Shown in pieces: positions 26,050-35,569 of a stretch of DNA of 64,000 bases (its first letter is position 1; each line of letters opens with the position of its first letter). A program made the position numbers and the translations under genes. The DNA is taken from assembly GCA_035547755.1 (NCBI GenBank), contig DASZUG010000021.1:1-64000 (forward strand). Direction: 5' to 3'. This DNA comes from Mesorhizobium_L sp035547755. Lineage in GTDB: Bacteria > Pseudomonadota > Alphaproteobacteria > Rhizobiales > Rhizobiaceae. Below the pieces are notes generated by a model. The model searched no databases. It saw only the letters and a list, made by a program, of their open reading frames with translations, and was not told where the DNA came from.

Positions 26050-29000
26050 TCAGGCCGGCTCGCCCATACGCGCGTTCCCGTCCTTTTGCAACGCGGCAAG
26101 CCGCGCCGCGACCTCCGCTTTGATCTTCGTGATCGCCTGAGCCTTCACCGGCCCATAGCCGCGGATTTCCATTGGCAGCGCGGCAATAGCCGCAAGCAAA
26201 TTGATATCCGCCTTACCGAATGACGCGACAAGCACATCGATGACGCCCTCATACCAGCCGATCAGAGCGCGCTCTTCGCGCCGTTCCGCAGTACGGCCGA
26301 ACGGATCGAAGAAAGTGCCGCGCAGGAATTTCAGTCGAACGAGAATATGGAACGGCGTCCGCACCCATTGCCCGAACCGCACCTTATGCGGCCGTCCCCT
26401 GGCATCGCGGCCAAGCGGCAGGAGAGGCGGCGCCAGATGATAGTTGACCTTGAAGTCGCCCTCGAACTCCTCTTTCAGCCGGTCGAGAAAGCCGGTCTCC
26501 ATATGCAGCCGCGCCACTTCATATTCGTCCTTGTAGGCCATCAGCTTGAAGAGCGATCGTGCGACCGCCTCCGTCACCGCCTCGCTGCCGAAAGGCGCTT
26601 CCGCCTGCCGGACAGACTCGACGGTGGCGCGATAGTGATCTGCCCATGCATCATCTTGGTAGTCCCGAAGAAAAGCCGCGCGACGGTCGATCAGCGTATC
26701 AAGCGTCTCGTTCTTGAGTTCTTCTTCCTCGGCGGTTCCGAATGTTTCGCCTGCCGCCGCGAGCCGTCCGGCGGCGAAGGCGTTCAGATTGCGCTCGATC
26801 GCGACGCCGTTCAGTTCGATTGCGCGCTCGATCGCCGCAAGCGAGACGGGCACGATCCCCTTTTGCCAGGCGAAGCCGAGCAGGAGCATATTGGAAAAAA
26901 CAGCGTCTCCGAGCAGCGTCTCCGCCAATCGGTTGGCATTGAGAGTCGAGACGTTCTCCTCGCCCAGCACATCACGGATCGCGCCGATACGGTCGAGCGC
27001 GCGCAGATCGGCATCGCGGAAGCGCACCAGATCGCCGGTCGGCATCTTCGCCATGTTGATGACGGCGCGCGTGCCATGGCGATATGTGTTCGAGGCCTTG
27101 GGCGAGGAACTCACCACCAGGTCGCAGCCGATCAGCGCGTCGGCGCTCGCCTCGTCGATCCTTACCTGATTGACGGCATCGGGCGTCGCCGCAAGGCGGA
27201 TATAGCTCAGGACCGGACCGAATTTCTGTGCGAAGCCGGTGAAGTCGAGCACCGAGGCGCCCTTCCCTTCCAGATGTGCCGCCATGGTGGCGATCTGCCC
27301 GACAGTGATCACGCCCGTGCCGCCGACGCCCGTGACGAGCAGATCGTAGGATTTATCGAGTGACCTGATCTCAGGCTCGGAAAGCGCGTCCGCCCGCGCC
27401 ACGAAGTCGCCGGCGGCGACATCCTTCTTGCGACGCCTCGCGCCCTCGACCGTGACGAAGCTCGGGCAGAAGCCGTTGACGCAGGAGAAATCCTTGTTGC
27501 AGGAGGAGAGATTGATTCTGCGCTTGCGGCCGAATTCCGTCTCCACCGGCTCGACCGACAGGCAGTTCGATTCGACCGAACAATCACCACAGCCTTCGCA
27601 AACCAGTTCGTTGATGACCGCGAAGCGCGCCGGATCCGCAAGCGTGCCGCGTTTGCGCCGGCGACGTTTTTCCGTCGCGCAGGCCTGCTCGTAGATCAGC
27701 ACCGAGACGCCCGGCGCCTCACGCAATTCCCGCTGGATGGGATCGAGGTTGCGCCGATGATCGAGCGTGGTTCCCGCCGGGAATTTCGCAATATCGAATT
27801 TCTCCGGCTGATCGGAAACGAGCGCGATGCGCTCGACGCCTTCCGCGCGCACCACATGCGCGATCGCTTCGACGCTGATTGGTCCATCGACGGGCTGGCC
27901 GCCAGTCATGGCGACGGCGTCGTTGTAGAGTATCTTGTAGGTGATGTTGGCCTTGGCCGCGACGGCCTGCCGGATCGCCATTGAGCCGGAATGGTACCAG
28001 GTGCCCTCGCCCAGATTCTGGAAAATGTGGCCCTTGCCGGTGAATTTCGATGACGCGGCCCAATTCACGCCCTCGCCGCCCATCTGGATCAGCGAAGTCG
28101 TCTCGCGGTCCATCCAGCTTGCCATGAAATGGCAGCCGATGCCGGCAAGCGCCTTCGACCCTTCCGGCACCTTCGTCGAAATATTGTGCGGACACCCCGA
28201 ACAGAAATAAGGCGTGCGCATCGCGCCCGGGATCTGGATGATATGGTCGGCGGAAGGCCTCAGCGCCGCGGCGCGTTCGCCGAGGTTCAGGCCAGGGAAA
28301 ACCGCATCCAGCCGCTTCGCCACGATCGGCGCCAGCATGCGCGGCGAAAGCTCCCCCGTCCACGGGATCAGCCGTTCGCCTTTCTCGTCATTCTTACCGA
28401 CCATGCGTTCCGGCTTGTGGCCGGGATAGTCGTAGAAATATTCCTTGAACTGGCTTTCGACGATGCCACGCTTTTCCTCGACGACCAGCACCTCGCGCTT
28501 TTCCCTGACGAAATCGAGCGCATCACGCCGGGCGAGCGGCCAGACCATGCCGATCTTGTAGATATCGATGCCGATCCGGCGGCATTCCGTCTCATCAAGA
28601 CCGAGCAGCCTGAGCGCCTCCATCAGATCGAGATGCGCCTTGCCGGTGGTGACGATACCGAAGGACGCATGACCGACCCGGTAAATATGACGATCGATCG
28701 GGTTGGCCTCGGCGAAGGCAGAGACAGCATGCTTCTTCGCCTCCATGCGCTCCTCGATCTGCGGTCCGGGCAGGTCCGGCCACCGGTAATGCAATCCACC
28801 CGGCGGCGGCGTGAAATCAGGCGTGTTGAAAAGGCGCGGCGGCGCGATGTCGACAGAAGCGGCGGATTCGACCGTCTCCGAGATCGCCTTGAAGCCGACC
28901 CACATGCCGGAGAAGCGCGACAGCGCATAGCCATATTCGCCAAAACTCAGATATTCGACCACCGATGCCGGGTTCAGCGTCGGCATGAACCACGCCATGA

Positions 29001-29508
29001 AGGCGACGTCGGACTGGTGCGGCATGGAGGAGGAGACGCAGCCATGATCGTCACCGGCGACGACGAGCACCCCGCCATGCGGCGAAGAGCCATAGGCATT
29101 CCCATGCTTCAGCGCGTCGCCGGCACGGTCCAACCCAGGTCCTTTGCCGTACCAGAGGCCGAACACACCCTGGACTTCCCTGTCCGGATTGGACTCGACC
29201 TGCTGCGATCCGAGAACGGCGGTCGCGGCAAGGTCCTCGTTCACCGCCGGCATGAATTCGATGCGGTTTTCCTCGATCAGTTGCTTGGCGCGCCACAATT
29301 CCAGATCGACGCTGCCCAATGGCGAGCCACGGTAGCCGGAGATGAAGCCAGCCGTGTTGAGGCCTGTCGCGCGATCCCGCCGGGCCTGGTCGAGCGCAAC
29401 GCGCACCAGCGCCTGCGTGCCGGTCAGGAAGACGCGGCCGCTTTCCCTGAGATAACGATCCTCCAGCTGGTAGTCGCGGTCCAGAAAGCCGCCGGCGCGC
29501 TTCAGCAT
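26050..29508 (-). CDS. Fused indolepyruvate ferredoxin oxidoreductase (IorA-IorB type)
   Basis: A 1152-residue 2-oxoacid oxidoreductase that decarboxylates aryl pyruvates, such as indolepyruvate, to aryl-acetyl-CoA using thiamine diphosphate and passes electrons to an acceptor. The N-terminal pyrimidine-binding region (FISGYRGSPLGSVD) is followed by the TPP-binding half with CSGCPHN and MGGEGVNWAASSKF near residue 480. A Cys cluster, CEGCGDC...NCLSVEP with later CNKDFSC, lies near 650. The gamma domain VTGVGGTGVITVGQI near 735 and a DUF6537-like C-terminus complete it. The start ATG at 29506-29508 has GGGAGG 5 nt upstream. It is divergent from an Lrp-type regulator. Confidence 0.92.
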   Translation of the reverse strand: MLKRAGGFLDRDYQLEDRYLRESGRVFLTGTQALVRVALDQARRDRATGLNTAGFISGYRGSPLGSVDLELWRAKQLIEENRIEFMPAVNEDLAATAVLGSQQVESNPDREVQGVFGLWYGKGPGLDRAGDALKHGNAYGSSPHGGVLVVAGDDHGCVSSSMPHQSDVAFMAWFMPTLNPASVVEYLSFGEYGYALSRFSGMWVGFKAISETVESAASVDIAPPRLFNTPDFTPPPGGLHYRWPDLPGPQIEERMEAKKHAVSAFAEANPIDRHIYRVGHASFGIVTTGKAHLDLMEALRLLGLDETECRRIGIDIYKIGMVWPLARRDALDFVREKREVLVVEEKRGIVESQFKEYFYDYPGHKPERMVGKNDEKGERLIPWTGELSPRMLAPIVAKRLDAVFPGLNLGERAAALRPSADHIIQIPGAMRTPYFCSGCPHNISTKVPEGSKALAGIGCHFMASWMDRETTSLIQMGGEGVNWAASSKFTGKGHIFQNLGEGTWYHSGSMAIRQAVAAKANITYKILYNDAVAMTGGQPVDGPISVEAIAHVVRAEGVERIALVSDQPEKFDIAKFPAGTTLDHRRNLDPIQRELREAPGVSVLIYEQACATEKRRRRKRGTLADPARFAVINELVCEGCGDCSVESNCLSVEPVETEFGRKRRINLSSCNKDFSCVNGFCPSFVTVEGARRRKKDVAAGDFVARADALSEPEIRSLDKSYDLLVTGVGGTGVITVGQIATMAAHLEGKGASVLDFTGFAQKFGPVLSYIRLAATPDAVNQVRIDEASADALIGCDLVVSSSPKASNTYRHGTRAVINMAKMPTGDLVRFRDADLRALDRIGAIRDVLGEENVSTLNANRLAETLLGDAVFSNMLLLGFAWQKGIVPVSLAAIERAIELNGVAIERNLNAFAAGRLAAAGETFGTAEEEELKNETLDTLIDRRAAFLRDYQDDAWADHYRATVESVRQAEAPFGSEAVTEAVARSLFKLMAYKDEYEVARLHMETGFLDRLKEEFEGDFKVNYHLAPPLLPLGRDARGRPHKVRFGQWVRTPFHILVRLKFLRGTFFDPFGRTAERREERALIGWYEGVIDVLVASFGKADINLLAAIAALPMEIRGYGPVKAQAITKIKAEVAARLAALQKDGNARMGEPA

Positions 29509-29598
29509 CAAGACCTCCCGATCATGCCAGAGGAAATTATAGAGCACGGATGCGGAAATTCTCTTCTGATCGTTCGCAATCGGCGACAAATATGGTAT

Positions 29599-29631
29599 AA
29601 ATATCCACATTACCGCTAGATGCGGATATTT
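29599..29631. promoter_or_regulatory. Palindromic operator between the ior genes and the Lrp-type regulator
   Basis: AAATATCC (29599-29606) and GGATATTT (29624-29631) form an 8-bp inverted repeat, extended by CAT/ATG inside, in the 143-bp divergent gap. A second, direct copy of the GATGCGGAAATT-like half lies nearby around 29549-29566. Multiple spaced half-sites are usual for Lrp/AsnC octamers. The gap and the neighbour suggest control of both promoters. Confidence 0.55.
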
Positions 29632-29651
29632 CTTCCAGAAAGAGATCGCTC

Positions 29652-30110
29652 ATGGACCTGACGGATCAGGATCGACGCATTCTGGCGCTGCTGCAGATGG
29701 ATTCCCGTATCGCCAATCAGGAGCTTGCCGACAGGGTCGGAATGTCGGCATCGGCCTGCTGGCGGCGCGTTCGCCTGTTGGAGGAGGAGGGCGTGGTCGC
29801 CGCCTATCCGGCGGTCCTAGACGCCGAAAAGGCAGGTCTCTCCTTCAGCGCCATCGTCCATGTGACGCTGATGCGGCACGAGGCGCATCCTGTCTCGGCT
29901 TTCATTTCCCGGATCGTGGAGAGACCCGAGGTGCTGGATTGCTTCGCCACGACCGGCGAAGCCGATTACCATCTGCGCGTCGTTTGCCGCGACAAGGATG
30001 CCTATAACGCTTTTCTCGAGGATTTCCTCTTCCGCCTGCCCGGCATCGCCCATGTGCGCACGAATCTCGTGCTGAAGGACATCAAGCTGACGACGAAGCT
30101 GCCTTTGTGA
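29652..30110 (+). CDS. Lrp/AsnC family transcriptional regulator
   Basis: A 152-residue feast/famine regulator. An N-terminal winged helix-turn-helix (LTDQDRRILALLQMDSRIANQELADRVGMSASACWRRVRLLEEEGVV, residues 2-48) is followed by the RAM/ACT-like ligand domain (FSAIVHVTLM, RPEVLDCFATTGEADYHLRVVCRD, then a C-terminal LVLKDIKLTTKLPL). It is divergent from the fused indolepyruvate oxidoreductase and aminotransferase genes with a palindromic site between, so it probably senses an amino acid, perhaps an aromatic one, and regulates that catabolic operon and itself. The ligand is inferred from context only. Confidence 0.93.
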   Translation: MDLTDQDRRILALLQMDSRIANQELADRVGMSASACWRRVRLLEEEGVVAAYPAVLDAEKAGLSFSAIVHVTLMRHEAHPVSAFISRIVERPEVLDCFATTGEADYHLRVVCRDKDAYNAFLEDFLFRLPGIAHVRTNLVLKDIKLTTKLPL

Positions 30111-30190
30111 GTGGCTCTGGGTTTCCTGCGCCAAGCGCCGTCGTGGTTCGAGGCTCGCTTCGCTCACACCTCACCATGAGGGCTATTGCC

Positions 30191-31273
30191 TCAATCCTGC
30201 AGCACGAGCAGATCCTTGCCGGAAAAACTGATCTCGGCGGGCGAGCCGGCGACGGGCGGCGGCACGGCGGGGTTGTTGAAAGTGTCGAGCGAGAGCGTGT
30301 TGTCGCCGCCTACACCGACCCGCACGCGGATGACGGAACCCAGGAAGCTGACCTCATCGATTTGGCCATGAAGCCGCGATTCCCGCCCCTCATGCGAGCC
30401 GAGCGAAACCGATTCCGGCCTGACCGCCAGTGAGATGGGATCGCCGGCCTTGCGGGCGCCGAGATCGTGCGCGATGTTGATGAGCGTGCCATTGACCTGC
30501 ACCGCGCGCCGGCTTGGATCGGCCACCTTGCCCTTCAGCACGTTCAGCGTGCCGACGAATTGCGCGACAAATCGGGTCTGCGGGCGGTTATAGACCTCGA
30601 AGGGCGTTCCGACCTGATCCGCCCTTCCCGCATTCATGACCATGATGCGGTCCGAGATCGATAGCGCCTCTTCCTGGTCGTGGGTAACGAAGATGGTCGT
30701 GATGCCGAGTTCCTTCTGGATCTCCCGGATCTGTTCGCGCAGCGACACACGGATCTTGGCGTCCAGCGCCGACAGCGGTTCATCCAGCAACAACATAGAC
30801 GGCCGCGCGGCAAGGGCGCGCGCCAGCGCGACGCGCTGCTGCTGCCCGCCCGACAATTGATAAGGATAACGTTTCTCGAAACCGGTCAGCCCGATGAGCT
30901 TCAGCATTTCGGAAACGCGCGCGGCCGCTTCGTCCTTGCCCATGCCTGCAATCTTGAGGCCGAAGCCGATATTTCCCGCGACCGTCATGTTGGGGAAGAG
31001 CGCGTAGGCCTGAAACACCATGCCGATCTTGCGCTGGTTGGGTCGGAGATGGGTGACGTCCCTGCCGTCGACATGGATATGTCCCGCGCTCGGCGTTTCG
31101 AATCCGGCGATCATCCTCAGCACCGTCGTCTTGCCGCAGCCCGACGGCCCGAGGAAGGAGACGAATTCGCCGCGCGCGATCGACAGGTTGACGTCCTTCA
31201 CGACCGTGCTGGCGCCGAACGTCTTGGTCAGCCCATCGAGGCGAAGAAACTCATCGCGCATATTCATACTCAT
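30191..31273 (-). CDS. ABC transporter ATP-binding protein, PotA-like
   Basis: A 360-residue ATPase of the spermidine/putrescine/iron(III)/phosphonate importer family. Walker A is GPSGCGKTT near residue 43, Q-loop FQAYALFPNMTV, signature LSGGQQQRVALARAL, Walker B LLLDEPLSALD and switch THDQEEA. A TOBE domain fills the C-terminus from about 280 (ISLAVRPESVSLG). It is the last gene of the transporter block; permeases lie 3 bp and further upstream. Substrate specificity belongs to the binding protein. Because the neighbours are a glutamine-synthetase-like ligase and two dehydrogenases, an amine or amino alcohol is a reasonable guess. Confidence 0.9.
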   Translation of the reverse strand: MSMNMRDEFLRLDGLTKTFGASTVVKDVNLSIARGEFVSFLGPSGCGKTTVLRMIAGFETPSAGHIHVDGRDVTHLRPNQRKIGMVFQAYALFPNMTVAGNIGFGLKIAGMGKDEAAARVSEMLKLIGLTGFEKRYPYQLSGGQQQRVALARALAARPSMLLLDEPLSALDAKIRVSLREQIREIQKELGITTIFVTHDQEEALSISDRIMVMNAGRADQVGTPFEVYNRPQTRFVAQFVGTLNVLKGKVADPSRRAVQVNGTLINIAHDLGARKAGDPISLAVRPESVSLGSHEGRESRLHGQIDEVSFLGSVIRVRVGVGGDNTLSLDTFNNPAVPPPVAGSPAEISFSGKDLLVLQD

Positions 31274-31276
31274 TCG

Positions 31277-32068
31277 TCACTCTTGCCTCGCGGAGGTCTT
31301 CGGCGCGAACCGCGCCAGCAACTGGATCATTCCCATCGCGCCCCAGGTGACGACGAAGGCTATGATCGCCAGCGCCGCGGGCTCGTAAGCGCGGTTGGCG
31401 CCGATATTCTGCATATAGGGTCCGAAGGCTGGCCGGTTGAGCAGGCTTGCCATGACGAATTCGCCGATCACGATGGCGAAACTCAGGAAAGCCCCCGACA
31501 GGACCGAGATCAGGATATTGGGGAAGATCACGCGCGCCAGTATGGTGGGTGTACCCGCGCCGAGGATGGTCGCTGCCTCGGTCAACGTCCTGACGTCAAT
31601 CGCCCTCAATCCGGTGTCGACGGCGCGGTACATATAGGGCATCGACAGCGTCACATAGCCGAAGGTGAGCAGGATGTTCGTCCCGGTGGTGCTGTTGGTC
31701 AACGGCAGGAACGACGACGAGTTGAAGGTGCGGATATAGCCGAACACAAGGATGATCGGCGGCACGATCAGGGGCAGGAGCGTGATGAACTCGACGACCG
31801 GCCGCAATGCTGGGAGCCTCAGCCGCACGAAATAGGCGGCCGGCACGATAAGCACGACGCCGACGATGATCGTCGCTATGGCCACCGTCACCGAATAGGT
31901 GAAGGTCGCGCGGAAATTCGGGTCGTTGAGCACATTGGCGTAAGCGAGGAAGCTGTAGGCGTCGCGCTTCTCGCGCAACGAGAATTCGAAGGTGGCGATG
32001 AGCGGCAGCAGGAAATAGGTCGCGCCGAGCGCGAAGCCGAGCCAGGGCAGGAAACGCGAGCGCCTCAT
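31277..32068 (-). CDS. ABC transporter permease, PotC-like
   Basis: A 263-residue inner-membrane permease. About six helices are visible, beginning FLPWLGFALGATYFLLPLIATF, and the EAA loop is at TLTEAATILGAGTPTILARVIFPN. It pairs with the PotB-like permease upstream, and its ATG overlaps that gene's stop by 4 bp (32065-32068), which decides this start over the ATG 9 bp earlier. With the ATPase 3 bp downstream it is clearly one transcriptional unit. Confidence 0.9.
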   Translation of the reverse strand: MRRSRFLPWLGFALGATYFLLPLIATFEFSLREKRDAYSFLAYANVLNDPNFRATFTYSVTVAIATIIVGVVLIVPAAYFVRLRLPALRPVVEFITLLPLIVPPIILVFGYIRTFNSSSFLPLTNSTTGTNILLTFGYVTLSMPYMYRAVDTGLRAIDVRTLTEAATILGAGTPTILARVIFPNILISVLSGAFLSFAIVIGEFVMASLLNRPAFGPYMQNIGANRAYEPAALAIIAFVVTWGAMGMIQLLARFAPKTSARQE

Positions 32069-33015
32069 CGCATCCACCTCTCCGCGCGCGCCCTGAGCAC
32101 GAGATAAAGTACGTTGGCAAGGCCGGTGATGACGATCATGCCGAGCGCGAGCGCCGCCCCGAGATTGGGATTATGGAGTACGTCGCCGCGGATCTGCGCA
32201 TAAAGCAGGATCGGCACGATGTTGAGCGATGAACCCGTCAGGCCGTAGGCGGTCGCGATCGCCCCGAAGGAGTTGGCGAAGAGCAATGCCAGGGTGCCTA
32301 GGATGCTCGGCCACAACACCGGCAGGCCGATATGACGCCAATAATGCCACGAACCGGCGCCCAGCGTCTCGGCCGCCTCGCGCCATTCGTTCCTGAGCCC
32401 GTCGATCGCTGGCATGATGATGAGCACCATCAGCGGGATCTGGAAATAGAGATAGGTGATCGTGAGCCCGGAGAAACTGAGGATGTTGAAGCCGGCGCGA
32501 TAGATATCGAAATGGAACACCGTGCGAAGCAGGATGGTGACGAGGCCGAGCCGGCCGAGGGTCGCGAGGAACGCGAAGGCAAGCGGGATGCCCGCAAAAT
32601 TCGACGCGACGCCCGAAAAGGTCATGACCGTCGATCGAATCCACGACGGCAGCCCGCCGCGACCGACGGCAAGCGCAAGGATCAGGCCGACCAGCGCGCC
32701 AAGAACCGCCGAGGCTGCCGACACCTTGATGGATATGACATAGGCGTCGACGATGGTCGGCTGGGTAAGATCGACGAAATTCTGCAACGTCAGCTTGCCG
32801 GCCTTGTCGACGAAGGCTCCTCCGATCAACCCGAGCGTCGGGAAGATCAGGAAGACGATGGCGAAGATCAGGAACGGCGCGACGCCAAGAATGCCTGCCG
32901 AACCGAAGGAAGCGAGCGCTTCGCCGATCCGGTTGGGGCGCAAGGCGGCCGGCACGGGTTTCCCCGAACCGACCGCTCCTGCGGAGATACCAGCGATATC
33001 GCCGTTATTTGACAT
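32065..33015 (-). CDS. ABC transporter permease, PotB-like
   Basis: A 316-residue inner-membrane permease with a cytoplasmic N-terminal tail of about 40 residues, followed by six helices (first: ILGVAPFLIFAIVFLIFPTLGLI). Its EAA loop is EAAETLGAGSWHYWRHIGLPVLWPS. It overlaps the binding-protein gene by 11 bp and the second permease by 4 bp. Together these form a complete import channel of the polyamine/iron/phosphonate class. Confidence 0.9.
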   Translation of the reverse strand: MSNNGDIAGISAGAVGSGKPVPAALRPNRIGEALASFGSAGILGVAPFLIFAIVFLIFPTLGLIGGAFVDKAGKLTLQNFVDLTQPTIVDAYVISIKVSAASAVLGALVGLILALAVGRGGLPSWIRSTVMTFSGVASNFAGIPLAFAFLATLGRLGLVTILLRTVFHFDIYRAGFNILSFSGLTITYLYFQIPLMVLIIMPAIDGLRNEWREAAETLGAGSWHYWRHIGLPVLWPSILGTLALLFANSFGAIATAYGLTGSSLNIVPILLYAQIRGDVLHNPNLGAALALGMIVITGLANVLYLVLRARAERWMR

Positions 33016-34123
33016 TGGCGCCGACGACGGAATCCCACTTTGCGGTGATCACCTTGGCGGCGTCGTCCTGATCCTTGAGGGTCGGGAAAACGGCCTTGGC
33101 GTAATTTTCCGCCGGCGGCATCTTGGCAAGCAGGTCCTTCGGGAGCAGGCCGGCCTTCGACATCGCGTTGAAGCGGATCGGATGGCAATAGCCTTTCAGC
33201 CAGCCGATCTGGCCATCATTGGAATAGAGATATTCCATCCACAGCTTGGCGGCGTTCGGATGCGGTGCGTATTTGCTGATCGCTTGGATGTAGATGCCGG
33301 CCAGAACGCCATCCTTCGGCACGACCACCTCGACAGGAGGATTGCCCTTGAGGTTGTCGCGATCGACGAGCGCCAGATAGTCCCAGCGGATGATGATCGG
33401 CGTGGTGCCCTGGGCCAATGTGGCGGACTTGCCGATGACAGGGACGAAATTGCCTTCCTTGTTGAGCTTGGCGAAGAAATCCAGTCCGTCGGCGGCGATC
33501 TGCGTCCCATCCTTGCCGCCCTTCGCGAGGCCCGCGCCGTAGACGCCCGAGATCGCCTGGTTCGAGGAACGCGGATCGCCGGCAAGCGCCACGGCGTTGG
33601 CATAGTCCTTGTTGAGCAGATCGGACCAGCTGGCGGGGATCGTCTTGACGAGGTCCTTGTTCACCTCAAACGACATCACGCCGTAATAGTCGCCATACCA
33701 GTAGCCGTCCGCGTCCTTGGCGTTGTCGGGGATCTGGTCCCAGGTCGACACTTTGTAGGGCTGGAGCAGGCCGGCGGCCTTCGCCTTGGGGCCGAAGGAC
33801 AGGCCGACGTCGATGACGTCCGGCGCCTGCGGTCCCTTGTTGTTCTCGTTGGCCTTGATCGCCTCGATCTCGTCGCCCGACCCAGCGTCGGGATTGAGTT
33901 CGTTGACGGTGAGGCCGTATTTCTTCTTGAAGCCGGCGATCAGGTCGCCATAGCCGCACCAGTCATGCGGCAGGGCGATCGTCGTCAACTGTCCTTCCTT
34001 CTTCGCCGCGGCGACGAGATCGTCCATGGAAGCCGCCGAAGAAAAGGAAGTCGAGGCGAAAAGCCCCACTGCCATCAGGGACAATATTCGCCCCGTCGTC
34101 CTGAACCCCGTTACCTTGAGCAT
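33005..34123 (-). CDS. ABC transporter extracellular substrate-binding protein (PotD/AfuA-like family)
   Basis: A 372-residue periplasmic protein. The signal peptide is TGRILSLMAVGLFASTSFSSAA, with mature sequence from about residue 31 (SMDDLVAAAKKEGQLTTIALPHDWCGYGDLIAGFKKKYG). The pattern, a short hinge then ADGYWYGDYYGVMSFEVNKDLV and GTTPIIIRWDYLALVDRD, is that of SBP family 1/8 receptors for polyamines, iron or aminoethylphosphonate. Two Cys residues (DWCGYGD and GYCHP) might form a disulfide. A 215-bp gap separates it from the alcohol dehydrogenase gene upstream, the largest gap in the run, so it may have its own promoter. Ligand unknown. Confidence 0.85.
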   Translation of the reverse strand: MLKVTGFRTTGRILSLMAVGLFASTSFSSAASMDDLVAAAKKEGQLTTIALPHDWCGYGDLIAGFKKKYGLTVNELNPDAGSGDEIEAIKANENNKGPQAPDVIDVGLSFGPKAKAAGLLQPYKVSTWDQIPDNAKDADGYWYGDYYGVMSFEVNKDLVKTIPASWSDLLNKDYANAVALAGDPRSSNQAISGVYGAGLAKGGKDGTQIAADGLDFFAKLNKEGNFVPVIGKSATLAQGTTPIIIRWDYLALVDRDNLKGNPPVEVVVPKDGVLAGIYIQAISKYAPHPNAAKLWMEYLYSNDGQIGWLKGYCHPIRFNAMSKAGLLPKDLLAKMPPAENYAKAVFPTLKDQDDAAKVITAKWDSVVGANVK

Positions 34124-34338
34124 CGTGTCTCTCCGTTTAACTGACGCTTTTCGGCGCCCGCGAAGCGGTTACAGTCGTCCTGTGACAGTCGGATGAATAA
34201 TGGACGACCCGCCTTTCCCGGCGCGAAGTGAACGCCTTGCCAATTGTTTTCTGTTGTCGCGGCAGTCCTTGTCGGCGACCGCGTGTTCCCGTTTTTGTCG
34301 TTCGTTCCTCCCTTTTTAGAACCTCCTCTGGATTCTGA

Positions 34339-35511
34339 TCAACTCTCGCCGGCAATAGCCGCATCGAGCAAGGCGAATGCCGCCTTCTTGGTGAGCTTGA
34401 CGGGGTTGCCGCCGGCCGTCGGATCGACGACCGCCATATCGGCGATCAGCGTCTTTCGCTTCCTGTCCATGTCGAGCCCCTTGATCAGCCCCCCAAGCGC
34501 ATGCGGCACCTTCAGCTCTTTCCGAAGTTTCATCACGGCTTTGGCGAAACCATCGAAGCCGCCGCGGATACCGCAATAGGCGGCGAGCCGGACGATCTTC
34601 CCCTCGATCGCCTCCCGGTTGAACGAAAGGACATAAGGCATGAAAACCGCATTGGTCATGCCGTGATGCGTATCATAGAGCGCGCCGATCGGATGCGACA
34701 GCGAATGAATGGCGCCAAGTCCTTTCTGGAAAGCGGTCGCGCCCATCGCGGCAGCCGCCATCATGTTGGCGCGCGCCTCGATGTCGCTTCCATTGGCGAA
34801 GGCGCGGGGCAGGTTCTCGAAGACCAGCCTGATCCCTTCCACGCCGATACCGTCCGCCATCGGATGATAGCCCGGTGCGCAATAGGCCTCCAGGCAATGC
34901 GCCAGCGCGTCCATGCCCGTACCCGCGGTGATGAAAGGCGGCATGCCGACCGTCAGTTCCGGATCGGCGATGACGATGACAGGCAGCATCTTGGGATGGA
35001 AGATCACCTTTTTGGTGTGGGTCTCCTCATTGGTGATGACGGCGGCGCGACCGACCTCCGAACCGGTTCCGGCCGTCGTCGGAACGGCGATGATCGGCGC
35101 GATGGCGTCGCCATTCGCGCGCGTCCACCAATCGCCGATATCCTCGAAATCCCAGACGGGCCGCGTCTGTCCCGCCTGGAAGGCGATGAGTTTGCCGAGA
35201 TCGAGCGCCGAGCCGCCGCCGAAGGCGATCACGCCGTCATGTTTGCCTTTTTTGTAGGCGAGGATGCCGGCGGTGAGGTTCGATTCAATCGGGTTCGGCT
35301 TGACTTCAGAAAACACGCCATAGGGGATTTTGGCGCCGTCGAGCAGTTTCAGCGTGCTCGCCACCACCGGCAGCTTCGCCAGGCCCGGATCGGTGACGAA
35401 GAGCGGCCGCCTGATGCCCGCTGCCAGAAGGACTTCGGGCAGTTCCTTTATGCGGCCCGGGCCGAAACGAACAGTGGTGGGGTAGTTCCATTTGGAGGTA
35501 AGGATGGTCAT
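34339..35511 (-). CDS. Iron-containing (group III) alcohol dehydrogenase
   Basis: A 390-residue NAD-dependent alcohol dehydrogenase. The dinucleotide region is GVIAFGGGSALDLGKLIAF near residue 95, with VPTTAGTGSEVG near 145. The metal-site residues fall in MDALAHCLEAYCAPGYHPMADG near 200 and AIHSLSHPIGALYDTHHGMTNAV near 270. The family interconverts small primary alcohols and aldehydes. Directly upstream are an aldehyde dehydrogenase and a glutamine-synthetase-like ligase, which together suggest stepwise oxidation of a hydroxyl group on a glutamylated amine or of a free amino alcohol. The operon arrangement is seen; the substrate is inferred. Confidence 0.9.
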   Translation of the reverse strand: MTILTSKWNYPTTVRFGPGRIKELPEVLLAAGIRRPLFVTDPGLAKLPVVASTLKLLDGAKIPYGVFSEVKPNPIESNLTAGILAYKKGKHDGVIAFGGGSALDLGKLIAFQAGQTRPVWDFEDIGDWWTRANGDAIAPIIAVPTTAGTGSEVGRAAVITNEETHTKKVIFHPKMLPVIVIADPELTVGMPPFITAGTGMDALAHCLEAYCAPGYHPMADGIGVEGIRLVFENLPRAFANGSDIEARANMMAAAAMGATAFQKGLGAIHSLSHPIGALYDTHHGMTNAVFMPYVLSFNREAIEGKIVRLAAYCGIRGGFDGFAKAVMKLRKELKVPHALGGLIKGLDMDRKRKTLIADMAVVDPTAGGNPVKLTKKAAFALLDAAIAGES

Positions 35512-35569
35512 GAAGATGGGCTTTCGGAAAAGCGAGTAAAATCGGATCGCGGTGAGTTTCCTCCAGAGT

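Noticed and set aside
24612..26123. 503-codon plus-strand frame across the intergenic block and the aminotransferase
   Set aside because: The part opposite the aminotransferase is its shadow, and the first part runs through hairpin-rich non-coding DNA.
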